A DNA stretch of 64,000 bases from assembly GCA_026120035.1 (NCBI GenBank), contig JALRME010000041.1, forward strand, positions 1 to 64,000, given 5' to 3'. Source of the stretch: Coleophoma eucalyptorum (Eukaryota; Ascomycota; Leotiomycetes; Helotiales; Dermateaceae). Of this stretch, positions 50,041 to 62,043 are shown in pieces (the stretch's first letter is position 1; every line of letters starts with the position of its first letter). The notes below the pieces were generated by a model. The model was given only the letters and a program-made list of their open reading frames with translations, was not told where the DNA came from and did not search any database. Position numbers and translations under genes: made by a program.

Positions 50041-50806
50041 TGGAGTTTCTTGGGAAGAGTAATGGGTAAATCTAACTAACAAATATTTGTCATCATGGAT
50101 TGTGCTCAGGTGTTGGTCGTTGGTATCCTTTTTATGGAACGTAGTGAAATATCGAACCTCCAGAGTCATCATCAAAATGATTCAGCAGTGACGCAACTGA
50201 AAAATCTGTTTCTCTCAAGAGATTAAACTTTTCCGAGCGATTTCTTGGTATACTTGATAGTGCAAGTTCGGAATTTTGGAAAACCCGCCAGGGAATGTAG
50301 GGGAGAAGTTGTCCGCCACCCCCCCTCTCTGTAGCCATACAAGAAAGCCACAACTGGCTGGCCGATTTCCTTGATTTGAATATTACGTTAAATTGTTGAA
50401 ATAGCTTACAGCTGCAGCTTGGAATGGTACGGATTTAATTTTGCACTGCTGACTTTTATATCGTTCCAAGACGCATATACATAACCGATACAAGTGATCG
50501 TGAGCATTTAGCATGTCCTAGTTCCTGATTCGCTTGAGCTAAATAAACTGCTATAATTTTGAAAGATATGGGATACACCTGACGCAGTATCTAGTGGTTG
50601 AACAAGGCATATATATACCTATGTGCTGTTTCTTTTCGTAGAGCCAGCGTCTAGGCACTACTCGACTCGACTTTTCCTTCAACATAATGTTCAAAACTTC
50701 CTTTGCTAGCTTGCCAAATTCCTCCAAACTCCGAACCAGAATCATAGACCACTATCACCATAATTACACCTTTATGCTTAGGCCAATTCTTCGATAATTT
50801 CAATAA

Positions 50807-51600
50807 TTATTCATGTGAAACTTTGCCCGTTTTAGCTTTGGAGTATTTCTGGTTGAGATCAATCATGTCATCGTATATTCTCCCTTTATTAGCAAAGTGT
50901 CCAAGGTTTCCGGGATTACGCACTTACATATTTCTGATTGAAGGGCCAGGAAAGTTGATGGCATATTCCAGGTTGAACTTTATACTGTACAGACGAATTC
51001 GATCGTCCCACTGCGTCGCTGGCTCGCTTGGGGGGAATTGCCGCTGGTATTCTCTGAAAAAAGACCGGTCAAGTTTACCCATCTTCCGATGCCACGCTCC
51101 TAGTTCATATTCATTATGCGCATAGAGGGAAGTTGGACCGAAGAGCACTGGAGCGCCAGTAAGCAAGGAAGTTGCTATATTTTCTTTGGATAGGTTCCCA
51201 TGAACAATGCAGGGCTTGAGAGTTGTGTTCTGGACTTTCAGGGGATCTAGAAGTGCAGGTAAGGTGCGGTTGACAAGTGTATCGAAAGCTTTCTGCTGAT
51301 CGGGTAGCCAATTTCCATTCTTTTGAACTTCATCGTCGAAGATTGCGGTCAGTAATCTTGTGAAGAATGTTGTCCAGTTGGAATCCACGTCGGACGGCAG
51401 CAGAAGGTTACAAGAATTTGGGGTGAATAATCCAAATTTTCCAACAGGAGAGGAACTATTTCGATGGAGTGTAGTGAGTAGAGAACAAAGTTCTTTAGCG
51501 TCGGGTAGTTCATGCCTGATATCCACAAAATCCGTAAGTATGAAGTATGTGGTGCTGGAGCTGGATACGTTGCCGTCACTCTCTTCCTTATAAGCCTCCC
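50807..51600 (-). pseudogene. 5'-truncated fructosamine-kinase-like gene
   Basis: The frame matches the C-terminal two thirds of the fructosamine/ketosamine-3-kinase family, which phosphorylates sugar-modified amines. Visible are YFILTDFVD, LTTLHRNSSSPVGKFG, W..FF, KPCIVHGNL, YAHNEYELG, WDDRIRLYS and, after a 48-nt intron (50880-50927), YDDMIDLNQKYSKAK to the stop at 50807. The first 100 or so residues of the family (nucleotide-binding lobe) are missing, because similarity stops at the 10-bp repeat at 51628-51709. The catalytic HGD reads HGN and the metal-binding D-A/P is G-P, so it should not be an active kinase. A non-catalytic binding protein with a start elsewhere is possible. Confidence 0.65.
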
Positions 51601-51627
51601 AAATTCCCCTCTCTTTCTCTGGACCTC

Positions 51628-51709
51628 TTTCTCTCCTGCTCTCTCCTGCTCTCTCCTGCTCTCTCCTGCTCTCTCCTGCTCTCTCCTGCTCTCTCCTGCT
51701 CTCTCCTGA
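51628..51709. repeat. 10-bp tandem repeat (CTCTCCTGCT)
   Basis: About eight near-perfect copies of a 10-base unit directly at the point where similarity of the kinase-like gene ends. Unit length not divisible by three, so it reads through as a 10-residue Arg/Glu-rich repeat on the minus strand. Confidence 0.85.
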
Positions 51710-52613
51710 TTATTCCCCATGCATATGGCTTTGGTACAAGCATATTATTCAATGACCAGAGCTTTGCCATGGACTCAAACTCGGTCTGAATTCTGGTCCT
51801 TGACCGATTTGTAACGCACTAACAATAATCTTCAGTTTGACAAGCTACCTGCTATCATTCGGTTGTGGCGCAAACCTTAAGAAAGTAGCGCTTGAGAGCA
51901 CCATCAGAGAGCACTATCTTGATTCGTACTGTCTGGGAGCATGGAGAAGAGCCATGTAAATGTGCGGAAAGGACGCGCGACCCATGAGGGAACTCTGCAA
52001 ATAGTCAAATAAAGGGACTGACGAGGAACTACTGAATATCAAACCCTCAATAATGCATAGCGGTAGGTCAAAGTCCCCATCTGTATCTGCCATTGTTGAT
52101 GGAGGCATCAACGGCATCGTTGTCTGGGCGTCTATTCTTTATCTAAGCTTGAATCCCATGATTCACGGAGCACTTGCCTCGCGTACCCTCCGGACTGTAT
52201 TTATATTTAAGCGCCCGGATGTCTTCCTGGCGACTTGGGACATGGGTTGCGATTGGCCTGTTTCTGACCCTGTCGCAATCAAAAACACTCACCCGCAGAA
52301 AGAGAAAAATTGGCATGAGCAGTAATTGGCTTGGGATGGAGTAGAAATTTGTTGTCCTTGCGAACGTGCATCTACGCCCCACAAGTGATGGGCACATACA
52401 GGGCGGAAGTCATGGCTGACCGGTCATCTTTTAAAGTTGATGGCTCTGGCACGACTTCTTTCCCTCCCTCCGCTGGGAATCAGGCTAGAAACCGTAGGTC
52501 TTGTAGATTTTAATTTCTTTTTGTCTCTTTCTAACGGTCTCATAGTTAAATGCTTTGAATCAGTTGATGAGATATCCTTATCGCGTGATGAATCAAGCCC
52601 TGAACCCTCGACA
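51710..52613. other. Intergenic region upstream of the NLR gene
   Basis: About 0.9 kb. A short + frame at 52053-52325 has no recognised domain. Contains the presumed NLR promoter. Confidence 0.35.
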
Positions 52614-55600
52614 ATGGCTCCCTCCCTCAAACCCAGCAAGGCTAGAGGTTGCCATGATCTTGAAAACAATCCTTTAGGGCCGACGGTTGTCTGGAACCCG
52701 GATGGAACCCGGTCTGTTGATATTGTCTTTGTCCACGGACTTGGGGGCAAAAGTATGGAAACATGGTCGTATAAGAAAAAGCTTGAGCTTTTCTGGCCTC
52801 AGAAATTTCTCCCTTCTGAGCCGGTTATTCAGACTGCTCGGATTTTGACTTATGGATATTATGCCGATTTCAAATCCATGGCCCCAAGGAATGTTTTGGA
52901 TATCGAAGCATTTGCATTAAGATTGCTCTCTGATCTGAAATCCGGGCAGGATTCTGAGAAGAATAAGCTAAATATTGGGGAGGTTCGTTTACTGGCAAAG
53001 CAGACTCAGCTGCAGACGATCTTAACAAGAGCTTACAGAGTTTAGGTCCCCGTAATATTTATTGTTCATTCCATGGGTGGATTGGTTGTGAAGAAGGTAT
53101 GCCATTGCTTTCACCCGCATTGTGTAGCTGTTAATAGTTGAAGGCATATGTTCATGGCTTCGTTAGTAATGACTACCAAGAGATCATCCAGTCAACACAT
53201 GGCATCATGTTCTTGTCCACCCCTCACCATGGTTCAGATTTAGCAAATCTACTTAATCATGTCCTCAAAATGCTAATACCGGGAAGATCAAGCAAGAAGT
53301 TCATTGCGGAGTTAGAGAAAAGCTCGCCCGCAATACTAGAGACAAATAAGCGATTTCAGGATCTTAGTCAACGCCTCACTATTGTCTCGTTCTATGAAAC
53401 CTTTGTCACAACAAAATATATATTCCGAAGGGTTAGTCAAACACATTTAGATCGCACTATTTACTGATGCTATTAAGTTGATCTTGGACCAAAAGTCGTC
53501 TATACTTGGAAACGAAAGAGCGGTTCCATTATATACTGACCACCGTGGAACTGCTCGGTTCGATAGTTCCGAGAATGCAGACTATAAGAGCGTGAAAGAT
53601 GTGCTCAAAGAACTCGTAGATAAGTTCGGGTTTCGGAATTTTCACTGTCAAGAATCCAAACGCAGGCGCCAGGTTCGAAATTCGCTGGCCATTAAAGCAT
53701 CTCCCGAAGAGGACTATTTGTATTTTCGTCAGCAGCGAACGCCGGGGTCATGCAACTGGATTCTAACTAATGGCATGTTCATTTCTTGGCTCGAAGATTT
53801 GGCTCTTAAACCTCGGGTTATCTGGTTTTATGGTCCACCAGGAACTGGAAAATCTGTTCTCACTTCGCGTGTTGTCGAGTACATCAGAGAAGAACGTCAT
53901 TTGGATTGCCATTTTGTCTACTTCCAATACGCTGATGAGTGCAAGAGGTCCACAATTTATCTTCTTAGATCACTGGCATATCAGGCCGCATGCCAATTTC
54001 CCCAGTTTGAGTGTCAGTTTGCTGCACTGATTCAGTTAACTTATGGGACTAAGTTGACCTTCTGGCATGAAATATTTCGTAAGATATTTCTGAGGCTGCA
54101 TTTTAATCGTCCATTCTATTGGATTATTGATGCAGTGGATGAGAGTATCGACCAATCATCTATTATTTCTCTCTTTAAAGAGCTACAAAAGTTCTCAATT
54201 CCGCTCCGTGTTATGTTCATCAGCTGTTGGACCCAGAGCTTATCGGATGAATTTGAAGACTTGGCCTCGAAAGTGAACTTTGATTCTCAAATGATCTTGG
54301 ATACAGGTGATGATATAGCTAAATTTGTCGAGCTTGAGTTTAGGAAGAAGGACTCGGCAGATAAGACTAGAGCCAAGCAAATAGCCCTTCAAAAAGTACA
54401 AGACCTTGCAGAAGGGAATTTTTTATGGGCAAGCCTTATGGTTAAGGAAATTCGTCGATGTCACACTGAGGCGGAAATAACCATAGTCCTTGACTCTCTT
54501 TCTCCTGGGTTAGTACAGCGGTACGACCGAATATTTACAGACCTGCAGCATAATTGGCAGAAACGAGAATTGGCAAAATTATTGTTCAGATGGATAGTAT
54601 TTTCACGGTTCCCGCTCACTGCTAAAGGACTATCGCAGACTGTTGAGTCTCAGTCTGAGAGAATCCTGGATCCTAGATATCTCTTGATCCAGGTGTGTGG
54701 AAATTTCATCAAGTTTGACAGCAAGGGCCGAGTCCTTCTGGTGCACCACCATACTGCCCGCGAATACCTAACGACTTTACCAAGACACAAGCCTTTCATT
54801 AGTGCAAAGGAATCTCACATCATCATATTACGAAGGTGCCTCGAAGTTCTCTCTGACCCGAGTCTAAAGCTCCAAGAGGGCGTCGTAGCCCCGGATTTGT
54901 TGGTGTTTTATGCCGCAACGTCCTGGTCATATCACCTCACTGCAAGTGGGACTCTCCTGGATGAAGAACTGCTAAACCTTCTAATACGGTTTCTGACATG
55001 CGAGTCTGTGTTAACATGGATATGCATACTTGCACGCAGTTCTGAACTTACACAAATTGTCCATGCATCCGATGCATTGATTAACTATGCTCGCAAGAAC
55101 GAAAGCGACCTGAAAGTCAACCTGCTCCTCAATGGCACCAGTTCTGGGAGGACTTTAGAACTTTGGGCGGCAGAGCTTCCAAAAATCCATGCCCAATTTG
55201 GGCCATGCCTCTTAAAGCATCCCAAATCCATCTACACACTCATAACACCATTTCGCTCAGCAGACTCGGTAATATCGAGGTTACATGGCCGCACAGATAT
55301 GGAAGACCCCTCATCTCAGATTACCATAACGGGTCCAGCGAAAGAAGGATCAAGTGATTACTTGGCCAGAATCGTTATTGAAAGAGAGCATCGAACTCGC
55401 ACGATCGTATGCGCAGCTCTATACTTTGCTGTTTTGACCTCTTCGCTTCATGGCTGCGTTCACGTCTTCCCTACCCAATGCTTCAGTAGAGTTAAGAAGC
55501 TCAAACATAATGAGCCAGTGCTGGCTGTGCAGTTCAGTAACTCAGGCAACATGCTCGCCACCTACGGAATTTTCACAACCAAAATATGGGATGTAGCAAC

Positions 55601-57449
55601 GTCTCAAGAGCTGTATACTTTCGATAATCTGGAAGGGATTTTGGTCTTAGCAATGGGGTTCGAAGTAGACGATAAGTCAATCCTCATTTGCTCAAGTGAT
55701 CGGCGAGTAAGGAGAGCCTTCCTTGACGACAAGGGGCAGGGTTGGCATTCTGTTGAATCCATTCTTCAAGAAGTTAGCGACCATGATGTAGTTTCTCAGG
55801 CACCTAGTTGCGCTGCTTTTAACCACGACTGTACCTTACTTGCTGTTGCATATAGAGGATATCCCACGTCGATTTGGAACGTCTCTACACAGCAAATAGT
55901 CGGAACGCTTGAAAGGCCCCTTGGAAGCGTATCATCAATGGACGTGGTTCAAATATGCTGGAGTGCCATTTCTGGCCACGTTATTGGTACTTACGCTGAT
56001 GGCTTCTTATTCAAAAGCCATCCCTCGAGCCTAAATAAAGTATATATCGTTGAGACTGATGCAACAATTGTCCGGTGCAGTCCTACGGGAAAGATTTTGG
56101 TGTCTAATCATGACTCAGGAAGTCTAAATATTTGGAATTTTGAGGACCTCTCGTTATTGTGTCGTCTCCCAGGGAAATCAGCAATTATTGACTTGGCGGT
56201 CAGTTCGGACGGGAAACGAGTATACGATCTTCAAGGATATTACTGCACCGTCTGGGAACCCGAAACTCTCATTCGTCTTGCTGAGTCTGATGAATCAACG
56301 CTTGGGACATCAACCATCTCTATAGACTCAAGCCGTGCGCCAGATGACTCCGACAACACTACAGAGATTGATGACTCCATCGAAGGTTTTTCGCTTGGCC
56401 AGACGACGTCCATGTACTGTGTTGGTCGCCTCAATGGAGCTCTAGATGTCTTCAAGCGCGATGGCGACATAATTGCAACGATTCCTAAATCAGATCTGCC
56501 AATTGAGCAGATGGCCTTAAGTGACAATGAGAGGCTTTTGGCTGTAGCCGATGTATCAACCAAAGTATATGTCTATAGCAGGAGCATTTACAAAGCTAGT
56601 GGTTTTCCAGGTACCATTCTGGAAGAAAGAATTGGCGATCCAGTCCAGCAAATACTGTTCAACAAGGCTGCAGACCGGCTTTTGGTGGTAACTAGAGATT
56701 CCATAAGAGTTTGGGCCTTGCAAGAAAGTCCTACAATTATGGAACATATTCCACTGGATAAAAGTTATTATTGGATCAATCACCCTGCCAAGGAAGATAC
56801 TCTACTAGGTTTTGGTCTGCATGATGTTCGCATAATTCGTTGGTACAGCCTTAAATCTAGTTATGTTCTTAGGTTGAGTATAACTGGACCTCTTCCAACA
56901 TCAACGGATACAGCCACGTCTCTGGAGGCACCTCAGCCAACGCCCTTAAGCTCACCACCTGCTGCAAATATTAGGAAAGCTCTGGCGTCCAGAGATGGGT
57001 CTTTGATACTTCTACACATGTTAAGTCATCAGGGACATCAAGATTTCTTGACTGTGCCAACTTCGGACATTACATCAGCAGCTTTTACTGATGATTCTAT
57101 TATCACTGCGACTAGGCTCCCTCAAGTCCTACAAGACAAGATTGATAGGCCTCTCAATTTCTTCAGCGTAGATATCTCCGCTAGGACCAAAAGCCGCCAC
57201 AGGCTCCGTACGCCCCCTGGGAACACCCGTTTGGCATTTGTTAACAGGAGAGGATGGCTGTGCTCGGTAAATCTTGAAGCCACAGGCCAGGTGGGGACAG
57301 TTGTGAAGCATTTTTATTTTCCGCAAGACTGGCTGAGTACGGAAAGTCTAGAAATGGCTCAGGTGTCGAGCGAAAGGAAGATATATTGGCCAAAGGATGG
57401 TGAAGTCAGGATCATCTCCAACTGGTTCACGTCTGAATGGCCGGAATAA
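52614..57449 (+). CDS. SesB-like lipase / NACHT / WD40 STAND receptor (fungal NLR)
   Basis: About 1559 aa from exons 52614-52982, 53046-53096, 53144-53431 and 53478-57449. Residues 35-235 form an alpha/beta-hydrolase of the SesB type: FVHGLGG near residue 40 and nucleophile motif HSMGG near residue 132, then STPHHGS. The NACHT-type NTPase has its P-loop GPPGTGKS near residue 355 and a Walker-B-like WIIDAVDE. A helical region follows, with LLVHHHTAREYL. The C-terminal 750 residues hold diverged WD40 blades (TKIWDV, TSIWNV, LNIWNF, TVWEP, IRVWAL). Such receptors oligomerise on ligand binding and switch on the N-terminal domain in non-self recognition. The blades are irregular, unlike the highly identical repeats of het-d/e receptors. 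The start may lie further upstream (52437). Confidence 0.9.
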
Positions 57450-57785
57450 TACCCTGCGGTGTTTGTGGTGTTTGATATAGCGGAGTTCGCTGTGTATTTA
57501 AAATCCTAATTTGCGTACATCATATAGCATAATAACCTCCGCAGTTCCTAAGCATGAACTGGGGTTTAGTCTGTTTCCTTTGCATCAACCAGGTAACGGG
57601 CGGAGCATGTACCATACAAAATAGGGCGCTGTTCTGTTGAGTATGTCGATGTAGTCACATGATAGTTTGCATGGGTTGTGCAGTAGTCCCACGCTAACTA
57701 TGGCAACGACATCTAGTGAGATAAGAATCAACCAACTCTTTACCCATCTCCGCGGCGTCTGCCTCACACCGAAGGGATTGACACT
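57450..57785. other. Short spacer between NLR and HeLo-like genes
   Basis: 336 bp on the same strand order; holds the NLR 3' region and promoter of the next gene. Confidence 0.4.
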
Positions 57786-59151
57786 ATGGCAGAACCGATA
57801 GGTATAAGCTCCGGGTTACTTACATTCGCTACCTTTGCCTTTAATGCCAGCGTCGAACTTTACAAGACCATACAGAGTATTCATTTCCATCCTCAATACG
57901 TACGCGGACTTTTAGAGGAGGTTGAGGCCTTGAGTGGGGTTCTGGGCGGGCTCGAGGAGACGATCAGTGCTACTACTGATTTAAACTTCACTGCCCTCCA
58001 TCTTCCTTTGAAACGATGTGGCAAAGCCTGCAAGGAGTTCGAAGACGAAATCAGGAAATGCTCAGCCCGATCTGGCGGCAATCGGACAAGCTTTCGAGAC
58101 TGGGCTAAGTTAAGGTACATGGGTGACGATATCAACAGTTTTAGGCAGTTATTGGCTGGGTATAAATCTACTATTATAATTGCCCTGACTGATGCAAATC
58201 TGTAAGTCTGCGTGATGCATGTACACCAGAGAAGCACTAACATGAGTCAGCCGCAAATCCTCCGTTACTGCCGAAAACGTCGAAAGTTATAGAAGTTTAT
58301 TGAAGACTGCCACTGATGATTTAGAGGATCATATTCAGCGCATTGATGACAAGCTTGAGTCCATGCTTGAACAGACCGTGACAGAGTCTAGCTCTGATGC
58401 AGCTGAACTGCGAGTTATACAGGAGGAGCGGATGAGTGCGCAAAAGTGTCTCCAGATCTGTGCCCAGTTGTCCGACCATATTGATCAGATTCAGCTCCCA
58501 TCCAACCGCAGTGGCAGCTCTGACGGACCTGTGGATCCAGATTCCTTACCTGAGAGACTTACTATGGAGGGCTTGCAAGAATGCAAAAATAACCTTATTC
58601 TTACGGCCACAAAGTTGGAAGGGTATATGAAAGAAGTAATCGACCGAATGATGACGAAGTCGAAGACAAAGATGACCTCTGAAGAGGAACTTGCCGATCT
58701 TGTGCGGTTGCGAGAAGAGTGGGAGACAGCCCGCCACTGTAGAGACATCTGTTTCAAAGCAGAGAGCCATCTGAAGGAAAATATCAGCGTCATTGACAAC
58801 TACGCTATCGGTGATGCTATACAATTCATGGTTTCGACAGATGGGAAAATTATCAACGGTAGAAATCGGGGGCTCGGTTGGAGATCAAAACAGGTTGGAG
58901 GCCATATTGATAGTGCGTCGCTCCAAAAGATATCACACGACATGTCAATTTCACGCGTCCAGAACAACAGAAATGAAGACCTATCTTCGCGAGACAACTC
59001 ATCATCCATTCCGGATGATAAGTTGGAGAACATGGTCAATCCAAGATTCAAAAAACAGTATGGGCCAGGTCGACATCTCCCATCCGACGATACAACGGAT
59101 CCATCCAAGACCTTTTCAGGGGTGGACAGAGGACAGGGTAAGTCAACTTGA
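57786..59151 (+). CDS. HeLo-like N-terminal domain protein (azaphilone-L/STAND N-domain family)
   Basis: About 438 aa, exons 57786-58201 and 58251-59151. The N-terminal 200 residues match the fungal HeLo-like domain found at the N-terminus of STAND receptors and as separate proteins: MAEPIGISSGLLTFATFAF, LLEEVEALSGVLGGLE, RCGKACKEFEDEI, SFRDWAKLRYMGDDI and LAGYKSTIIIALTDANL. Long charged helices follow, then the conserved IDNYAIGDAIQFMV, NRGLGWRSKQVGGHI and a Ser-rich tail. HeLo domains in the HET-S/MLKL class attack membranes after activation; for HeLo-like proteins this is inferred. The first helix is hydrophobic, as expected. It lies 336 bp downstream of the NLR on the same strand. A GTAAGT at 59138 could lead to one more exon. 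Confidence 0.82.
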
Positions 59152-59951
59152 ATGGGTATTGAATGGATATTGCAATAGTAGGAACTTACTTGGTCACCTG
59201 GAGTGACGTTTCTTGAGGTAGCCATGCAGTATCCTTAGTCTCTTTAAGAGTACATTTATAGCGTGTGGCTCAAAAGGTTCGTTTATACATGTAACTACGT
59301 CATATTATTTGGAACACTATAAATCAAAGGATAATCACAAGAAGTATTGGATTAAGAAGCTTAATTAAGCACTACAAAGTGGATGAGAAAATAGGACCAG
59401 ATCATGGTTGAAGCCATTCAATACTAGGTATATAAAATTGCGCTGAATATTTCAGGGTCTCATAGTACTCATGTCAAAAACTTGTTTTTGCGAGCTCTAG
59501 AACGGTAAAGAAATCAAGAATGAGCATGAATGAATATATTATGGTAGGCACTTCTACATCAGTCCCCTGTCATGTCAAGACAGCAGATGATACCTTTGTA
59601 CTTATAGTATCCACTCGCATTAGTCCAAGTAAAAGGTGATAACTATTAACATCGCAACCTCTCGCATGCACAAGAATGGAGAACTCCACTCCGTCCTACA
59701 AACACCTTCAACGTCCCTGGGGAAACCTCGGACTAGTAATTTGAAGTCGCATCTTAATTGATAGGTGGTACAGAGTTTACGAGTGTACATTTTAAGAGTG
59801 TACGCTTATTTGAGAAAAAGAGCGCATCACAAGGTGATTGAAATAGATTGGCCACTGAACATAACACATGTTAACTAGATGACTAGAGTCGTTGATTCAT
59901 GACTAGTAAACTGTTATGCCGGAGTCTATGAGAATTGATAAATAAGCGCTC
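59152..59951. other. Convergent 3' intergenic region
   Basis: About 0.8 kb, AT-rich, between the HeLo-like and LysM 3' ends. No feature recognised. Confidence 0.4.
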
Positions 59952-60610
59952 TTATGCTTGTTTATTCAATGGCGCACAGATCTCCTGACCAGCCTTCAAC
60001 AGCGTACAATCCAACGCATGGTTCATTGCTACCAAATCTTCTACTGACGCACCACGAGCATCTGCGATGGCCCAACAAGAGTCCCCAGATTGAACTCGGT
60101 ATTGAACCGACATCTCTGGACACGCTAACGGTGGCAATGCAGCAGACTCGAGGAATCGACTCAAACCCAGTAGCGTGACCGATACCATCAAGAAGAACGG
60201 CAACATGTACCGCCAAGCAGCTTTGTTGCCTTCTCGCATGTTTTCCTCCTTTAACAGTTGAGCTTTGATTGCTGTTGAGATGTAGAAGAGAAACTTACGC
60301 TGGCCATTGTCATCGGCTGATAACTGGTGCCACCTGGATCGAGGTTAGGCTTTAGAGGATAGATGATTTGCATTGAACCAGTCCAACTCACTCGGACGAA
60401 GCTGTCCATATCTGTTCCCTGGTTCTCCTTCCCAGTAACTATCGTCCTGGTCCTGGTATGTGTATGTTTGTGTGTCAGCATCATAGCCCACCCGTCGCAT
60501 ACCCTCGGGCAAGCGGGCCTCGTCCTATGGCGGAGTTGGTAAGCCTCACAGATTACTGAAGATCGCGAGCCGGGTTCTCATACCGAGTCTTGCTCAGACC
60601 AGCGACTCAT
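59952..60610 (-). CDS. Membrane-anchored LysM-domain protein
   Basis: About 163 aa from exons 60610-60584, 60524-60392, 60333-60299 and 60248-59952; phases fit. The N-terminal 80 residues are hydrophilic and contain LPEGMRRVGYDADTQTYTYQD, a motif common before fungal LysM domains. One membrane helix follows (YMLPFFLMVSVTLLGLSRFL), then a single LysM at the C-terminus: YRVQSGDSCWAIA, MNHALDC, LKAGQEICAP. LysM modules bind N-acetylglucosamine polymers. There is no signal peptide, so the topology is probably type II with LysM outside or in the lumen, unlike secreted LysM effectors. Confidence 0.85.
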
Positions 60611-61373
60611 TTTGAAAGCTAATATAGTTATACTTTGCACTGATGAAGGAAATAGGTATGGAAAAAGCTAAGGTCATGTTGAAGGAATGCCCGGCAGCGT
60701 TCCGGATAGGGTGGGCTGAAACGAAGGCTTACTAAGCATTTAACCTGCGGGACGAATGTCGGTTCGCTGATTTAGACACGTGAGGTCCAGATACTTCCTA
60801 AATGTTGTATAGTCGTTGAACTAACGAAGAGTAAACCAATATCCTCTTCTGCAGTTTAAGGTAAACGATGTTCGGGATGTATTCCACCTGATGAGTATGG
60901 CCTAAGAGTACATTATAGAAACTTAGATTAGAATACAAACACGACTGAAATATTAATATTTATCTTTGCAACTTTTATGCAATACCTGCCTTATATTTAA
61001 TAGTAATCTATAGGGTAAGATACCCAAGGTATCAAACTATCTTGTATAAGCCATAGGTATCTTTCTGAGTTTCTAACGGAAGGAACCGATTTTATTAAGC
61101 GAAACATACCTCTAAGTAGCGATAATATTAGCACAAACTCCTCTTCTATATCTAGCTCTACTTCGACTAAGCTACGTATTGATACTATTCAGGTTGGATT
61201 CATACTTATTACATACGTAGTATATGTTTAATTTATATAGATGTAAGGACACAGGTTTTATCAATGGCAGGATAGAGGTGTTTGGGAGCACAATAACCTT
61301 ATATTGACTGAATCCTATAGGTCTCGTACGAAGGACACAAAAAATATAAGAAGAAATAGAAGAAAAGAAACCA

Positions 61374-61689
61374 AATGGAAGAACTACCTAGAGGTCTATT
61401 TACATGTAGGTGCCTGTCGCGTGATCACATGACCCCTTTCTTTCAACAAGTATAGTAAACAAGTATAGTATACTTATAATAATAAAGAGAATACTTTATT
61501 CCTATATTTATTTAGATACAGAATAGCTCTTGTATAAAAAAGTCTTTAATATTATTATAGTAAAGAAAGATCTTCTAAAATATATTTTATCTTATTTTAT
61601 AAATGTTGGATGATCTGTTGAAAGAAAGGGTCATGTGATCACGCGACAGGCACCTACATGTAAATAGACCTCTAGGTAGTTCTTCCATT
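61374..61689. mobile_element. MITE-like element with 73-74 bp terminal inverted repeats
   Basis: Bases 61374-61447 and 61617-61689 are inverted copies differing by one base in a C run (CCCC against CCC). They enclose about 169 bp of AT-rich DNA without coding capacity. Total length is about 316 bp. Target-site duplications could not be recognised with certainty. The repeats include CGCGTGATCACATGACC. The size and structure fit a non-autonomous DNA transposon (MITE). Confidence 0.75.
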
Positions 61690-61919
61690 CTACAATGTCA
61701 ATGTCAATGCCCTCAATTCTCACCCTCTCTATTGATCCCTTGCATCGTTACTCGCGACAATACTAGTATATAATATTATATATATTTACTTGCCTGTATA
61801 TTATATTCGTATAGGCTTTAGCTGTTTCTTTTCTCAAGTTGTATTTCAGAGAGATAATCCTAACAGAGTCAAGCTACCTAGTAGAGTTTATCCTTGCTCT
61901 TTGTTACTTGTTTATATCA

Positions 61920-62043
61920 TACTCGCATATTCGTTCTCGTATATTCCTTCTCGTATATTCATTCTCGCATATTCACTCTCGTATATTCCTTCTCGCATAT
62001 TCCTACTCGTATATTCGTTCTCGCACATTCGTTCTCGCAAACA
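61920..62043. repeat. 14-bp minisatellite
   Basis: About nine diverged copies of CTCGTATATTCCTT (variants CTCGCATATTC). The read-through frames in all three phases are an artefact of the repeat. Confidence 0.85.

Noticed and set aside
51349..51770. Arg/Glu-rich open frames on both strands
   Set aside because: Produced by the 10-bp repeat; no family features.
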